Below, piece after piece: positions 46,276 through 57,243 of a stretch of 64,000 bases of DNA. Both the position numbers and the translations under genes were made by a program. Under the pieces are notes generated by a model, which ran no database searches, had not been told where the DNA came from, and saw only the letters and a list, made by a program, of their open reading frames with translations. This stretch comes from Marchantia polymorpha subsp. ruderalis. Taxonomy: Eukaryota > Streptophyta > Marchantiopsida > Marchantiales > Marchantiaceae. Numbering within the stretch: the stretch's first letter is position 1; every line of letters starts with the position of its first letter. The DNA lies in the NCBI GenBank assembly GCA_037833965.1, contig AP031356.1, forward strand, positions 5,850,501 through 5,914,500, read 5' to 3'.

Positions 46276-49200
46276 GCCGCTCCCTTTATATATTGTAGTT
46301 TGCATTTTGAATGAATTTTGTCTACAGAGATGCCCTACAGATAAAATTCCACGAACAAAATTTCCTATGCTTTTGCTTTTGGAAATGTTTAGCCAAGAGT
46401 TAGAATATGAGGAAATCTTCATGTTTGGTTTGTTGGGAGTTGGCCACTTTCTGATGGCCCACCCCTCTCCTTCGTGAACTATTACTGAACGTTTCGAAAA
46501 TGGTTTCATTCGTCTGCTCAGATTCCACCAGACTCCACTAACCGATCACAAGGCTGTCTGGTGGTGCTCAACTTTTCAACCCAGCGCGGCTAAAGGTGCG
46601 GACTTTATTTTTATTCAGCTAGAAAGTACACTGCTGCACTGCAACTCTGCTGATGACGACGATGATCGTCACTATGCACTGACTGGAGTGACGGACCCTA
46701 CACGAAGTGAAGGCACGGAAGGTGCCGCCTGCAGAGAAGGGTCGCACTGAATGCATGTTATGCACTTATCACTGAAACTCTACTGGTGCCTTTGTGCAGC
46801 ATGTTACGAGGTTCAGGCCGCCACTCATCCGAGAGTATACCGGGAGAATAGAGAGAGTACAGAAATATGATGTCTGGAATGATCCATTCTATATTCTTGT
46901 ACGCGTTAGCTCGAGAGAACCTAAATCTTCAGTGACAATCTTTGTTGTGGATCTTGAGTTTTTGCTCATCCAGCACATTGATGGCCATAGTGCAGTTGGC
47001 ATAACTCGTCAAGACTATGATATGATACGAATGAGTGTCTGTATATTATTGGCCATCATGTTTGAGGCTATTGGATGGATCACATGTTGCAATACTGGCA
47101 TCAATGGGAGATTCCAAAAGCCATCTGAATCACAACCTGCCCGTTCGGTTTCATTCCTGTACGTCTTGATGGGGTCTTCCCCTCCTTTTGGCATCCTCCT
47201 ACTTGGTACCCTTCATCTGAATCACAACAACCCTTCACAAGGTGCAATCATTTACCGAGTATAATACTTCCCAGTACTACCATTAGCTCAAGAGCCTATC
47301 AGCAGGGATCGCCATCCAGATGTGTGGTGTGTCTGCCGATTCGGCCCCACTTAGAAGCAGGAAGTTGAAACCCCATTAAGAAATATCAGCGAATTGTGCC
47401 CATTCAGTGGGTCTCCAGAAATGATAAAATTATATTATTTGTCAGTAGGAAGTACTTGTACGAGTCGCTGGACAGTCCCACCATCCTAAAAGGTCCTGTC
47501 CCAAATTGAATCCCGTGGTACCTTGGATCAAAGTTGAAGCTAGTCACGACGATGGTGTAATGGGTAGAATGCCGTGGCATGATTGAAGCACACTCGGTCG
47601 AAATTCCATCTTGTTTATTTAGCGATGTAATGGTTGCACCGGACGAGACCAAGACATGCACATTGCATTAATGCAAAGTCTCCCCTCCAAAATATCTTCC
47701 TTCAGTTTTCATTGCCAGGGGAACAATTCCAGTCAATTAGCACTTATTCTAGCATTCTTTTATATGATATTCTATTCTATGCTATTATGTGTTCCTATAT
47801 CTATGACGGGAGTCTGAGATTTCAATTACATGAAGTCTCCATCTTTGATAATATCTTGCTAGTCTTTGAACCGTATTTGCTCGTCTTCCCGTCATGTTCA
47901 AAGTGGGCCTACTAGAGGAATCGAAAGTTCAACAGAGTAGAGACGTGATTGCGCCATGGGAGGCCTACAAAGGTTCCAAAAGTCCTGCTAGTCAACCCTG
48001 GGAAACGTTTTTGGCACCAGTACAGAATTAGTGGCTGAGGGACCTGGGGATGTCCGCATGGCATCTTGCGCATTTTCTGTCAGTCGGTTGACAGCCTGAC
48101 GGAAGAAAATTTCCTGCTGGAGTCCATCCACAACCCTCATGTCTAACGTACCAAGGCACAAAGATCAGAATGTACGTGCCGCCACCTCCGCCCACCCATA
48201 ACAACGAAGGGAAATCGGTCGCTATTTTACGAACATTTGCTTCTGACGTTGAGAACTTTCGAAGTCAATTCAACCCGAAGCTTGCGATTCTCCCGAACTT
48301 TGTGTTGATGTCCCCTCAAATACACTGACCGGCCCTAATGTACAAATGGTTTCACTCTCATGGCGTTATCAGTTGGTAGTAAGTCTTCTGAAGATGATTT
48401 TCTGGTCAAACATTTCTACGTGTTGAGGCTATTTTTTTCAATGATATTGAAGATGTGTTTTTGCTTAAGTCAGGAATGTGTAAATGTATCACCGTATGTT
48501 TGCACACTTTCAACACATGTCATCTTACCACTCACGCAAGTGGAATGCATTTCTCATATTTCTGTTAATAATTCTGAAGTATTTTCGCATATTTGAAAAT
48601 GATACCGATGGAGGAACAGTATATCAACAGTACAGTTAGTAGATTTATAAACTATTAAGTGATGAAAAGAGAGCATGAGGTTGAAACTACCATATCACAA
48701 TGCAATCACAGAAATAGAGGGAACTACTTAGTGTAGCATTGGGATTTCAGTTTCTCTGTCTGGTATGTAATCGATAGTTGAAAATTTTTCTGTTCTCCGG
48801 TAGAGGAAAAGAATTACATGATAAAAAGACATATATTCAGAAGAACTTAGTAAATAGTAGTACAACTTAATACATATTCTCAATATGTACTAAGTTGTGA
48901 AATATATGATGTATGAACTTAATGTTGAAGACAAGTTTCGGCAATGTCCTGTTCGGTACTTCAGCAGAATCCAAAATACAGCCACGAGTGAAGCAGTAAG
49001 AAAGACCTTCGGAGCATTTTAAAACAGCCCCAAAACGTGAAAACTGGGAAGAAAAATCCATTATATTCGTGATATCTAAAGCAGCGGATCTCAAACGTAA
49101 ACCCCTGAAGAAGGTGATAATGGAAGTCAACTAAGCGTGGATTAAATTTCGTTTGATCATATTTCACGTTCATAATTGTGGCATAACATGTGTAAACCTT

Positions 49201-49895
49201 GTGAAATGTTTGAAAATATACTTTGATGCAGAAGGTCTTCTTTAAATTTTTGATAGATACCAAGTACCTTAGTGCCATTTGCATATGGGGTTTATGATTA
49301 TGTCATCTTTTAATCTAAAACTCAGTAAAACATTTTCTTTTCTACGGGTTTAGTCTACACGGAGTAGAGGAGCATGTCATCACATTTTTCCATCTCTAGT
49401 TAACCTGAACACAACCTAGTCCTAGTCGACCTCGTATGCTCTCTAAATAATCTCAATCATATGTGGAGTTTCAACAATCAATAGATTACAACTGGATATA
49501 GATAACCCGACGGTATACACAGTAAAGGCACTCACATACCTATATATATCAGTTCAGAGCCAATTCATATTCTTAGCTTTAATTCATTGAAAAAGGAAAT
49601 GAAGAAACTGTCCAAACTATCTCTTCAAGTCATGGAGCAGCAGGCTATGGTACTCAGAATTGGTACACACCAAAACCGTCGTTCCTTACAACTTACCACA
49701 TTTGGTCTCGCTGCATACCATAACGGAAACGCCTGACAAATATCTGGAAAAATCTGCTCCCTGTCTGGAAACTGTGGCCTACGAGACTCTACGCGCAGTG
49801 GTGGCTCAGGCTTTGGTTCATACCATAACGCAAATCCATGATGGCGTACGGTTGGGCCTAAGGTTGCCCTTCATCTTTTCTCTTGGGGACAGGTG
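46276..49895. other. Moderate-GC non-coding block
   Basis: Open frames up to 156 codons (46794-47264) show no domain. A segment at 47147-47192 resembles 5937-5985. No RNA gene is recognised. Confidence 0.4.
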
Positions 49896-50413
49896 CACGG
49901 TTAACTCTTTAGTACATGCACGCTAAATGCAAAGATGCTCTGGGTGCCCGGTAATACCTGCAGGGACGAGAGGTGACTTCATGAAGGCTTTTCCTTAGCC
50001 CAGAGCTTTCAAGGACTACTATACTTTGGGGAATTTCAGAGTTGTAGTGCGGTGATGATGGAGCTGATTCTGACTCTTAAACTCTTTCACAACTTCTCAA
50101 ATCATAACACACCTTTTCGAGAAGTTTGGCACTAGTTTTCATTGGCACTAATTTCACGGTTAACTTTGTAGTACAAGCACGCTCAATGCAAAGATGCTCT
50201 GGGTGCCCGGTAATATCTGCAGGGACGAGACGAGAGGTGACTTGATGAAGGCCTTTTTCCTTAGCCCAGAGCTTTCAAGGACTACTACACTTTGGGGAAT
50301 TTCAGAGTTGTATTGCGGTGATGATGGAGCTGATTCTGACACTTGAACTCTTTCACAACATGCTCAAATCATAACTCACCTTTTCGAGAAGTTTGGCACT
50401 AATTTCATTGGTG
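49896..50413. repeat. Tandem duplication, 259-bp unit, two copies
   Basis: Unit 1 (49896-50154) and unit 2 (50155 to about 50413) match almost throughout, including ATGCAAAGATGCTCTGGG, AGCCCAGAGCTTTCAAGG and TTTTCGAGAAGTTTGGCACT. Small insertions are the main differences. It lies about 1 kb upstream of the F-box gene's likely promoter and is non-coding. Confidence 0.9.
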
Positions 50414-51325
50414 TGCGAAATTTGAGCTATACCGAACTAAGACTGGGGGCCAAACCTCAAGAGTCCCAAATTAGGACTAAACATTGCCTTCATTCGGAAG
50501 AAGTTAGAAGATGATGAAGAACGAAAACTCAATCGATGCTGAACAAAGTTACAAGACTTAATGCAGATGATGAAGAAAAATGAAATTCTCCGACAGAAAA
50601 ACAGAAATCGGAGGGATGGATGGAGGGAGGGATATGGTGATGGAGGTGCAGCTGTGCATGCTCGTGCGCGCCCGAGGCGGAAGACGAGGGAAAGTTGGGT
50701 ACTGCTGCTGCAGCGCCGGGACGAGATCTTTCTGCATGGCGCTCATGGTCTGGTGGAGAAGGGAAGGGAGGGAAGGACGAGCTCGGACGAAGGAACGGGA
50801 GTCAAGACTTTTGTGAGGCTCTGTTGTGGCCACCTTTTCTGCAAAAGCTGGAAATCCTCGACAGCGCGATCGTGACCGGAGCTCGATCCGCTGCAGCTGC
50901 AGCGGGGCTATGGCCCACAGGCTCGTCTGACACCCTGGCTGCGTTTGTCCGCGCGCGAGCCAATGGATGGTGCCCGAGGGCGTTCCCTCGTCCGTCTGCA
51001 GGAATTGTCGTCAGCGCCGAAGCTCTTTTCCTTTCGTCGCCCGGCGCAGATCGTCACCCACTCGCTCCGTTCGGCCTCGCGCTCCTCGGCCTCGGCTTTT
51101 CGCAGCATTCCGATTTCCGTGCACTATTCTACTCTGTTTCTTTGGTGCGCTGCGCTCGCCGCTTACGTCGAGCTGCATCGTACGCTGAGGCAAGTGCGCG
51201 CTCGGCCGAGCCGAGGGTCCGCGCTCTCCCGAAGTTGACCTGCATCGGCCTCGTGATTCTCTTCTGCTGCCCCATGTCTTTCTCGCATCGAGCATGTGCT
51301 GCGCGAAAGGCCCTCGGAGAAAATC
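50414..51325 (+). promoter_or_regulatory. GC-rich upstream region of the F-box gene
   Basis: From about 50600 the sequence becomes markedly GC- and CpG-rich with CGCGCG, GCCCGAGG and CTGCAGCTGCAG words, unlike the rest of the window. Open frames on both strands here follow from the low AT content and carry no domain. The position just upstream of the only intact gene suggests its promoter and perhaps part of its transcribed leader. Confidence 0.5.
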
Positions 51326-51333
51326 TATATAGC
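51326..51333 (+). promoter_or_regulatory. TATA-like box for the F-box gene
   Basis: CTATATAG lies in an otherwise GC-rich stretch about 320 bp before the F-box start codon. If used, transcription would start near 51360 and give a leader of about 290 nt containing two upstream ORFs. This is inferred from sequence only. Confidence 0.4.
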
Positions 51334-51371
51334 ATTCGGATGCGGGTCGGTGGATTGGAGCAGTCGAGACA

Positions 51372-51431
51372 ATGATTTTTCTGTCTCTCCCTCCTCGCCG
51401 CAGACTGCTCGTCGTTCATGTCGTTACCTAG
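51372..51431 (+). CDS. Upstream ORF 1 of the F-box leader (19 codons)
   Basis: An ATG at 51372 opens 19 codons and stops at TAG 51429-51431. The product would be short and rich in Leu, Val and Arg. It overlaps upstream ORF 2 by 14 nt in another frame. It matters only if the transcript begins upstream of it, as the TATA-like box suggests. Ribosome stalling or limited re-initiation could reduce F-box output. Confidence 0.3.
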   Translation: MIFLSLPPRRRLLVVHVVT

Positions 51432-51621
51432 CCTCTGTATCTGGTGCCATTTCGCCGGATTTGGTTGCGTTCTGGCCTCTAGTCGATGCTCTAGCTTCTC
51501 CCAGGCCCTCGTTGCACACGGCCGGGCTGGAGGGCAGGCCGGAATCTTGATCGGCGACGCCGCCGGGGTTGCCCAAGCATGGGGCGAGATGGATTTCGTG
51601 AGGTTGCAGGCAGTTAATTAG
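51418..51621 (+). CDS. Upstream ORF 2 of the F-box leader (67 codons)
   Basis: It starts at ATG 51418 and ends 25 nt before the F-box ATG at 51647, in a different frame (51647 minus 51418 is not a multiple of three). The peptide is rich in Gly, Ala and Cys with no known domain. Such a long upstream frame close to the main start would be expected to limit re-initiation at the main ATG. Confidence 0.3.
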   Translation: MSLPSLCIWCHFAGFGCVLASSRCSSFSQALVAHGRAGGQAGILIGDAAGVAQAWGEMDFVRLQAVN

Positions 51622-51646
51622 GCGGCATTCCTTTGCGAGCAAGAAG

Positions 51647-52918
51647 ATGGCATTGAGTGTGCTTTCTCGAACTTTTTCAGGCTTCGATTCGGGACACTTG
51701 GATTGTCTAGGCGAAGACTCATCGACGAATTTTAAATTTGTATCGGAGGATATCATTGTAAACATCTTCTCCAGGCTCGAAGGGGACCCTCGCCATCTGG
51801 CAAGACTTGCCTGCGTTTGCCAGAGATTCTTGAGTGTTGTGAGAGATGTCTGCTGGAAGCGACACTGCGTCCGGTACGTGCCAGACTTGTTGCCGTCGCC
51901 CCGAGTTCATTTCGATGCAATGGCTCCACCACCTGGCGGCTGGGACGGGCTGATGAAGCTGCTCGTGTGTTGCCCCGGCCTGAAACACTCGGGTGTGCTT
52001 CTCGACTGCTGGGATTTTGGGTTAGATAGAGAGCTAGGATCCAGTGCAGAGTATAATCCCCATCGTAAAATTCGTCGCAAGAGCAAGCGCAGGGCCACGC
52101 GCTGCCAAGGCCAGGCGAGCGGAGAAGTGAATTGTCCTGCAGACCGCGTTCCTTCCTGCCGCTCCGATCTTCATGGCTCGGTGAATTCAGCGCAGCAGAA
52201 AGTCGAGCTACCAGAAGCCCTTGCCGAGGACTCGAGAAAAGCTGTGGCGGAGGAACGGTGTCAATCGGAGAAGGGATGCGGATCGAATTGCCAAAGTCCC
52301 AGCGAGTACATTCGGCCGGTGACTATAAAAGAAGCGGACGACGGGACCGTGTCCACGATTAAGCAGAAGTACACTTCGGATGAAGGTTGTGCACTGGTGT
52401 TAGATATAGGGCCGGCGAATTCCAGGAAAAGAAAGGAACTGTCAGAGGTCATCAAGGAGGAGAATGCTGCCATCAGGGAACAACCTGCATTCATAGGAGA
52501 AGGCGATAGTGAGTGCAAGCCCTTAGAGATGCATTTGGCTTCTGGAGTTCGGAACCTATCGAGAGAACAGGGTACCAAGCTCCTGGCCAGCCGATTCCGT
52601 GCCGACTGTCTGTACATATGTGACTGGCCTGGCTGCGAACACCCGGGCGAGAAGAGAAAGTATTATATCTTCCGCGGGATCTTCAAAAACTTCCGAGCAT
52701 CGCATGTCTGGAGGAATTTGAAGGACATGAAGTCGAAGCCTATTGACGTTCCATGTGCATTTTGCTCAACTTCTTACTCCTGGGACATGATGACAGCATT
52801 TTGCCTCAGACGCTCGTTCGAATACCATGATGATGGTGAGCCTGTGGTTCGTGCTTATGTGTGTGAAAACGGCCATGTGTCCGGAGCTTGGACCGATCGT
52901 CCTGTTCAAGTCTTGTGA
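51647..52918 (+). CDS. EID1-like F-box protein (423 residues)
   Basis: Likely the substrate-binding subunit of an SCF ubiquitin ligase. The F-box spans about residues 31-75 (SEDIIVNIFSRLEGDPRHLA, then LACVCQRF and CWKRHC). It is followed by the family segment with PPGGWDGLMKLLVCCPGL (95-112). The C-terminal domain (about 312-423) has YICDWPGCEH, YYIFRGIFKNFRASHVWR, DVPCAFCSTSYSWDM and VRAYVCENGHVSGAW, a Cys-rich pattern typical of Arabidopsis EID1 and EID1-like proteins, which act in phytochrome A and ABA signalling. Between them lies a charged, low-complexity insertion (about 140-310) with basic clusters at 140-150 and 259-263 that may be nuclear signals. The angiosperm proteins are shorter, as I recall them. 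The frame is intact and intronless, and the first ATG gives a full F-box. The only gene here that looks functional. The exact subgroup is not certain. Confidence 0.92.
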   Translation: MALSVLSRTFSGFDSGHLDCLGEDSSTNFKFVSEDIIVNIFSRLEGDPRHLARLACVCQRFLSVVRDVCWKRHCVRYVPDLLPSPRVHFDAMAPPPGGWDGLMKLLVCCPGLKHSGVLLDCWDFGLDRELGSSAEYNPHRKIRRKSKRRATRCQGQASGEVNCPADRVPSCRSDLHGSVNSAQQKVELPEALAEDSRKAVAEERCQSEKGCGSNCQSPSEYIRPVTIKEADDGTVSTIKQKYTSDEGCALVLDIGPANSRKRKELSEVIKEENAAIREQPAFIGEGDSECKPLEMHLASGVRNLSREQGTKLLASRFRADCLYICDWPGCEHPGEKRKYYIFRGIFKNFRASHVWRNLKDMKSKPIDVPCAFCSTSYSWDMMTAFCLRRSFEYHDDGEPVVRAYVCENGHVSGAWTDRPVQVL

Positions 52919-53200
52919 AGGTTGTTACCAGAAGAATTTGGGGACCTCCTTTCTGCAGAGACAGTGTCAGTCGCTCCATCCCCACTCTCGTGGTGACTAG
53001 GTTTCATGCGCTGATCGAGTGTAGATTCCCTGGGTTCCCCGATTATTATATCTGTGCAGTTAGTCCTTCGGTTCAGCTGATATCGTTACTGGCGTGTAGG
53101 TCAGCTACAAATAAATACATATTGAGATTTCCTACTTCAGGTCTCAAATCCTGCAAAGATTTCGTTTTTTCTGAGTATAATTCATGCAAGTTGTCTTGTT
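52919..53200 (+). terminator. 3' untranslated region with poly(A) signal
   Basis: AATAAA at 53110-53115 lies about 195 bp after the stop codon, in a T-rich setting, a normal distance for a plant transcript end. Confidence 0.5.
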
Positions 53201-54773
53201 GAGAACAAATTTTTCTGTGATAGCCGGCTGCATTCTTAGAACTTTGCGGTTGTGGCTAATTCTGGAAGGATGTACGGGATGCTCAACGCAAAGTTTCACA
53301 TCTCCGAAATCACAGAGAACACAAGCTTCACATTGATACAGTACAATTCTATTCGAAAGAGTATTCAGTGTAAATCTTGTTTTCACTTACTATACACAGA
53401 CTCCTTCATGGTGAATTCACTCGGATCGTGAGGGTTTTTAAGTCTTTTGATCAGATTAGATATCAATTCTCAAACAACGTATCTCCTCTGTTGGTGGGAA
53501 ATATACCCACATAGAGGATGAGACCTTCACATCCAAACCTTAGATAAGTTTAGTATCACTCCTCAAGTGTCCAAAAAGTCTTTTACATCTGAATCTAGAA
53601 TGTCCCACGTGAAATACAATTCCAAAGCACAAGACGACCAGGGCCCAAGGTAGACAAAGGTTTTCCAAATCTTATGCGAAAAAAATGGAATAAAACCAAA
53701 CTAGTAATACAGTGCTTGATGTCACTACAGCTAAAGTCCGTTTAGCCGTGAATAAATTATCAACCTGATCTTTCTAATCTGCATTACAATACCTTTGTAA
53801 CCTTAGTTTCAAAATATATAAACTTACTTTCAATTTGCTCGTCGCTTTGAGATTTAGAGTGACTAAGGAAACAAAAATGTGCCTAATTGTTAAAAAAAAA
53901 GGGTATCAGATAAACGTAGACAGTATGTATAAAATTATCACCGTATGTTGTCACGTCGGTTGATACCCTCCAAAAAAAATTTCAGCGTACAGAGATGTAA
54001 TAGTTGTCTGAAATGGGCTAAATTAGCAAACTCTGAAAAGCGACCAGACACCACGTAGATGCCATTATATCATGAAACTTCAGCTATGCCTATCGCAGAA
54101 ATCAGCTGCCAAGGATGGCAAGGACCATCATCTATAATCTACGCTTGCAGCAATCCATCCCGAAGTCAGTAGATTATCTAATTTCATAGGCAAACTAGAC
54201 AATCATCTACATAATCATACGGACAAATTTAGCCAATACATCTGAGACTGCTCCATCAGTAAAGTAGCTCCTCTTCTAAAAATCCAGCAGTTGGTGCATT
54301 GTGTGCCATCAATCATTTTTGTCTCAATATAACTATTTGTATATACAGTCAAAAATCTTTGAGATGTCAAATCCTGGGGATTTTTAAATATTTCCAACCG
54401 GAAATTTTGAGCTGTACTATTGACTCACCTTACTATTACTACTTCAATACCTTGGTTGGGTGTAGTCCTAAACAAAGTAAATTAATAAAGGATAATAAAA
54501 TGTCCTCTACTTTTACTTTATCCCTACTCTTACCACAATAGTCACGCTTTACACATACTTTTATCTCTCTTTTACCCCTTAACCCGGTAATTACCCTAAT
54601 AAGAATAAAAAAATACAAAACTCAAATTGACTACACAATTTTCATAATGTTAATTTGAAAATCCTTTAGTTCAAGATAGACTCAAAGACCATTTCTTCAA
54701 ATTGGTTGTTGAGCATCCGCACAATGCTGTCATCAAGTACTTCCTCGTACTATTCATCTTGTTCAATATCCAA
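53201..54773. other. Intergenic, no gene seen
   Basis: Composition falls back to AT-rich. Short frames on both strands have no motif. Confidence 0.45.
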
Positions 54774-55978
54774 CTAGTTCACAAAGTTTTCAATCTCATC
54801 GGTGGAATTCTCTTTGTCAGCAGATTCGATTGCCACAGCTGCAATCACTCGGTTTGTCGGCACCTTGAGTATCTTTGTGTCTATCCATGAGCGCAAGCAT
54901 ATGATCATGATGAACACCGATGACAACAGGGACTGCTGAGAGCTGATAAACTTGCGATCAGCGACACTGTTGACACGCTCAAATGGCATCGACGACGTAT
55001 CAAGATAATATGTGGCCATCTGATAATGGGCATGCGGGGTTTTCATGTAGGCTGATCATCCACACAAGATGTTGATAAAATCTTTACACTTTAAAAATTC
55101 GATTAATAGGAATTGATCTACCTCATCGAGTCTCTTATTTTTGTGCTCTGTCTTGAACATGGCCCTAAAAAGCTTATTGATAGGCTCTTTGGGTTCGACG
55201 GTCAAATTGCAAGACTGCAACTCGGTCAAATGACGGCGCTGAAGAGTGTATCGAATGAGATATGTCAACTTCTTCAATTGCACATGGTCATATGATTTTG
55301 ATATCTGCAAATTTAGATAGATTGCAACTATGGTGGGTTCTAGCTTATGCCTTATGCACCTCTACTTTCGTTAAAACTATCTAAAGATGGTTACAAAGGC
55401 GACCTATGTCATTTGCAAATTGCTCCATGCTAATGTCAATGACAACACGCTTATGGAATGCGTTGATCCCCATTTGATGCATGAAATTTCAACGCCTTGA
55501 AAAATCCGTGATGTGTCTACTTCTTGGTGTTGAGATCGGTGATCTCAGCCTCCAAGCGATTTTGATGCCGCATCATCTTGCTGCGACGAACTTTGACAAG
55601 CGCATTGCGCAACGCCTCCATTGATTTTCTTTGTGAAACTGAAGACTTTGACAAAAGCAAGTTGAATAGAATGATCGGCGCAATGCACGTGATTGCAATT
55701 GGACATATATTCATAGCCAATTGATGCATTGATCAACTAGAGAAGACACTTTACTGCAGCGATAACGTTGGAGCCCTTTTTGCTGACCACGTTCAGCAAT
55801 CGCATAAGGATATTGATACTTGAATCCTTTAGGTGTTCAAAAAGGGCAATTTTGATGCTTTGATTGACATCGATATCACATGCTACATTCATAATTGTGA
55901 TTAAAATACTCTCTGGTGACATCGTCTCAATGTCACTCCAGTGTGTGATAACCACATTAAAGTCCTTGAGATTATGAT
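54774..55978 (-). pseudogene. hAT-type transposase, C-terminal two thirds, broken
   Basis: Read from 55978 downward: FNVVITHWSDIETMSPESI, then in another frame CADHSIQLAFVKVFSFTKK (about 55682-55626), the C-x-x-H-x-hydrophobic motif that precedes the hAT insertion domain. The end (55046-54774) reads TSSMPFERVNSVADRKF and LSSVFIMIICLRSWID, the hAT dimerisation region. At least three frame changes and several stops break it. The N-terminal part is missing because the copia 5' LTR begins at 55986, eight bases beyond the last readable codon. hAT enzymes cut and paste DNA elements; this copy is dead. Confidence 0.75.
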
Positions 55979-55985
55979 TTGATCA

Positions 55986-56268
55986 TGTTGATGTTAACTC
56001 TGGTTAATGAGTTAACTTAGGTTAGTTAACCAAGGTTAACCGCATATGTAGCTATTTATAGCTTAGAGTGGTTAACTACCTTGGGTATATATACCCTGAG
56101 CGTGATAGGAAGAACTTCACTTCAAGCATTCGAGCAGTAAAACTCTCTAGTACTCTTCTCCCCGTGGACGTAGCCCTTGAGGGTGAACCACGTTATACTC
56201 TTGTGTCTCTGGTGTCTCTAGTATCAATGTAACTGAATGATGAGTGGTTCTTAGTTCTAACGTTTACA
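55986..56268 (+). repeat. 5' LTR of the copia element
   Basis: It starts TGTTGATGTTAAC and ends AACGTTTACA. It contains GCTATTTATAGCT (about 56051-56063), TATATATACCCTGAGC (TATA region, about 56087-56102), and a likely U5 region from about 56160. It is related to the LTRs at 19825-20078 and 40756-41025. Sequence to its left (GATCA, 55981-55985) would be one copy of a 5-bp target duplication; the other copy cannot be checked. Confidence 0.8.
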
Positions 56269-56270
56269 AT

Positions 56271-56282
56271 TGGTATCAGAGC
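56271..56282 (+). promoter_or_regulatory. Primer-binding site, initiator tRNA-Met
   Basis: TGGTATCAGAGC, the standard plant copia primer site, lies two bases after the LTR end. It is a perfect match. Confidence 0.9.
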
Positions 56283-57243
56283 CAACGAGGTTCGGTTCGG
56301 ATCAATTTGCCGAAAGTTTTTCGTAGTGACAGTTTTTTTTGACGGTTTTTCCTGACAGAATTGTGATTTTCTCACGTTTGACAATACTTTCCTTAGTGAC
56401 AGGCTACACATTACTGACGGTTTTCTGAGACGAGCAGGTTACAGTACGGAGTATGTGAAGTTTTATCACGGCTTTTTGACTAGTGACAGTTTGTTTAGAC
56501 CTAATCCAAGGGTTTAACGAAAGGTCGAGGTTTGACGAAAGGAGACAACGGAAAACCCCCACTCCTTTTCCTTTTATCTCGCGCGCAGGCCAGGGTTCGA
56601 CCGCGAAGGAGAGAGGGTGGCAGCGCACTAAACCCACCCCCCCTTCCCCGCGCAGGTTAGGCCAGGGTTCGACCGCAAAGGCAAGAGGGTGGCAGCGCAC
56701 CCCCCCCCTCCGCCCGAAATCTTCGCTCCTGCGAAGAAGACGAACCTACGCGCGCGCGGTTAGGGCAGGGCAGAAAAGACCGAAAGGTGCAGGGAGGCCG
56801 TGCGGTTAGGGCCGCGAAGGAGAAGTCAACCACCCCCCAACCCCTGCGCGCGGTTAGGAGAAGGAGAAGCACCCCATAGTGGCAGCGTATTTGTCGTAGT
56901 CGGCGAAATATTTAGGGTAGTTAGCCGCGCGGTTTAGGGCACAGCGTCGTCTGCAACGTGGTTGGAAGTGAACTTTGTCAAGTTCCGACGTGGTTAGACC
57001 GACCGTGGTTACAGTTGATGTAGTTGACCTGAACGTGGTTATAGTCGTGGTCGGAGGGGAAACGGTCGAACGACGGTAACGGTGACGGTGATATCAACAG
57101 TGACGATCGGACCAACGGTGTAGGAATATTCCGTCATAAATATTTCTCAGAAATATTTTTTCATCAGAATCTAGTCAAATTGGGTATCGTTGGAAAGCTC
57201 TCGACACGACTAGAGCATCTGGACACTTTTCAGGACCTAAACG
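56283..57243 (+). other. Copia untranslated leader, GC-rich middle part
   Basis: About 960 nt lie between primer site and gag. It begins with several GTGACAG/TGACGG words and then has a GC-rich stretch with two imperfect direct copies (56588-56625 and 56659-56703) of a GGCCAGGGTTCGACCGC-type unit followed by GGGTGGCAGCGCAC. Open frames here follow from high GC and have no domain. A long structured leader is common in LTR elements. Confidence 0.55.

Noticed and set aside
46794-47264. 156-codon open frame on the plus strand with hydrophobic segments
   Set aside because: Hydrophobic stretches alone do not make a membrane protein; no family resemblance and no supporting context.
50695-51375. 226-codon open frame before the F-box gene, and overlapping frames on both strands
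   Set aside because: The region is GC-rich and stop-poor in several frames at once; the translation is low-complexity Arg, Ala and Ser with no domain. Better explained as promoter and leader.
56483-56809. 108-codon open frame in the copia leader
   Set aside because: Arg/Gly/Pro-rich product of a GC-rich duplicated leader; no gag or other motif, and gag starts later at 57244.
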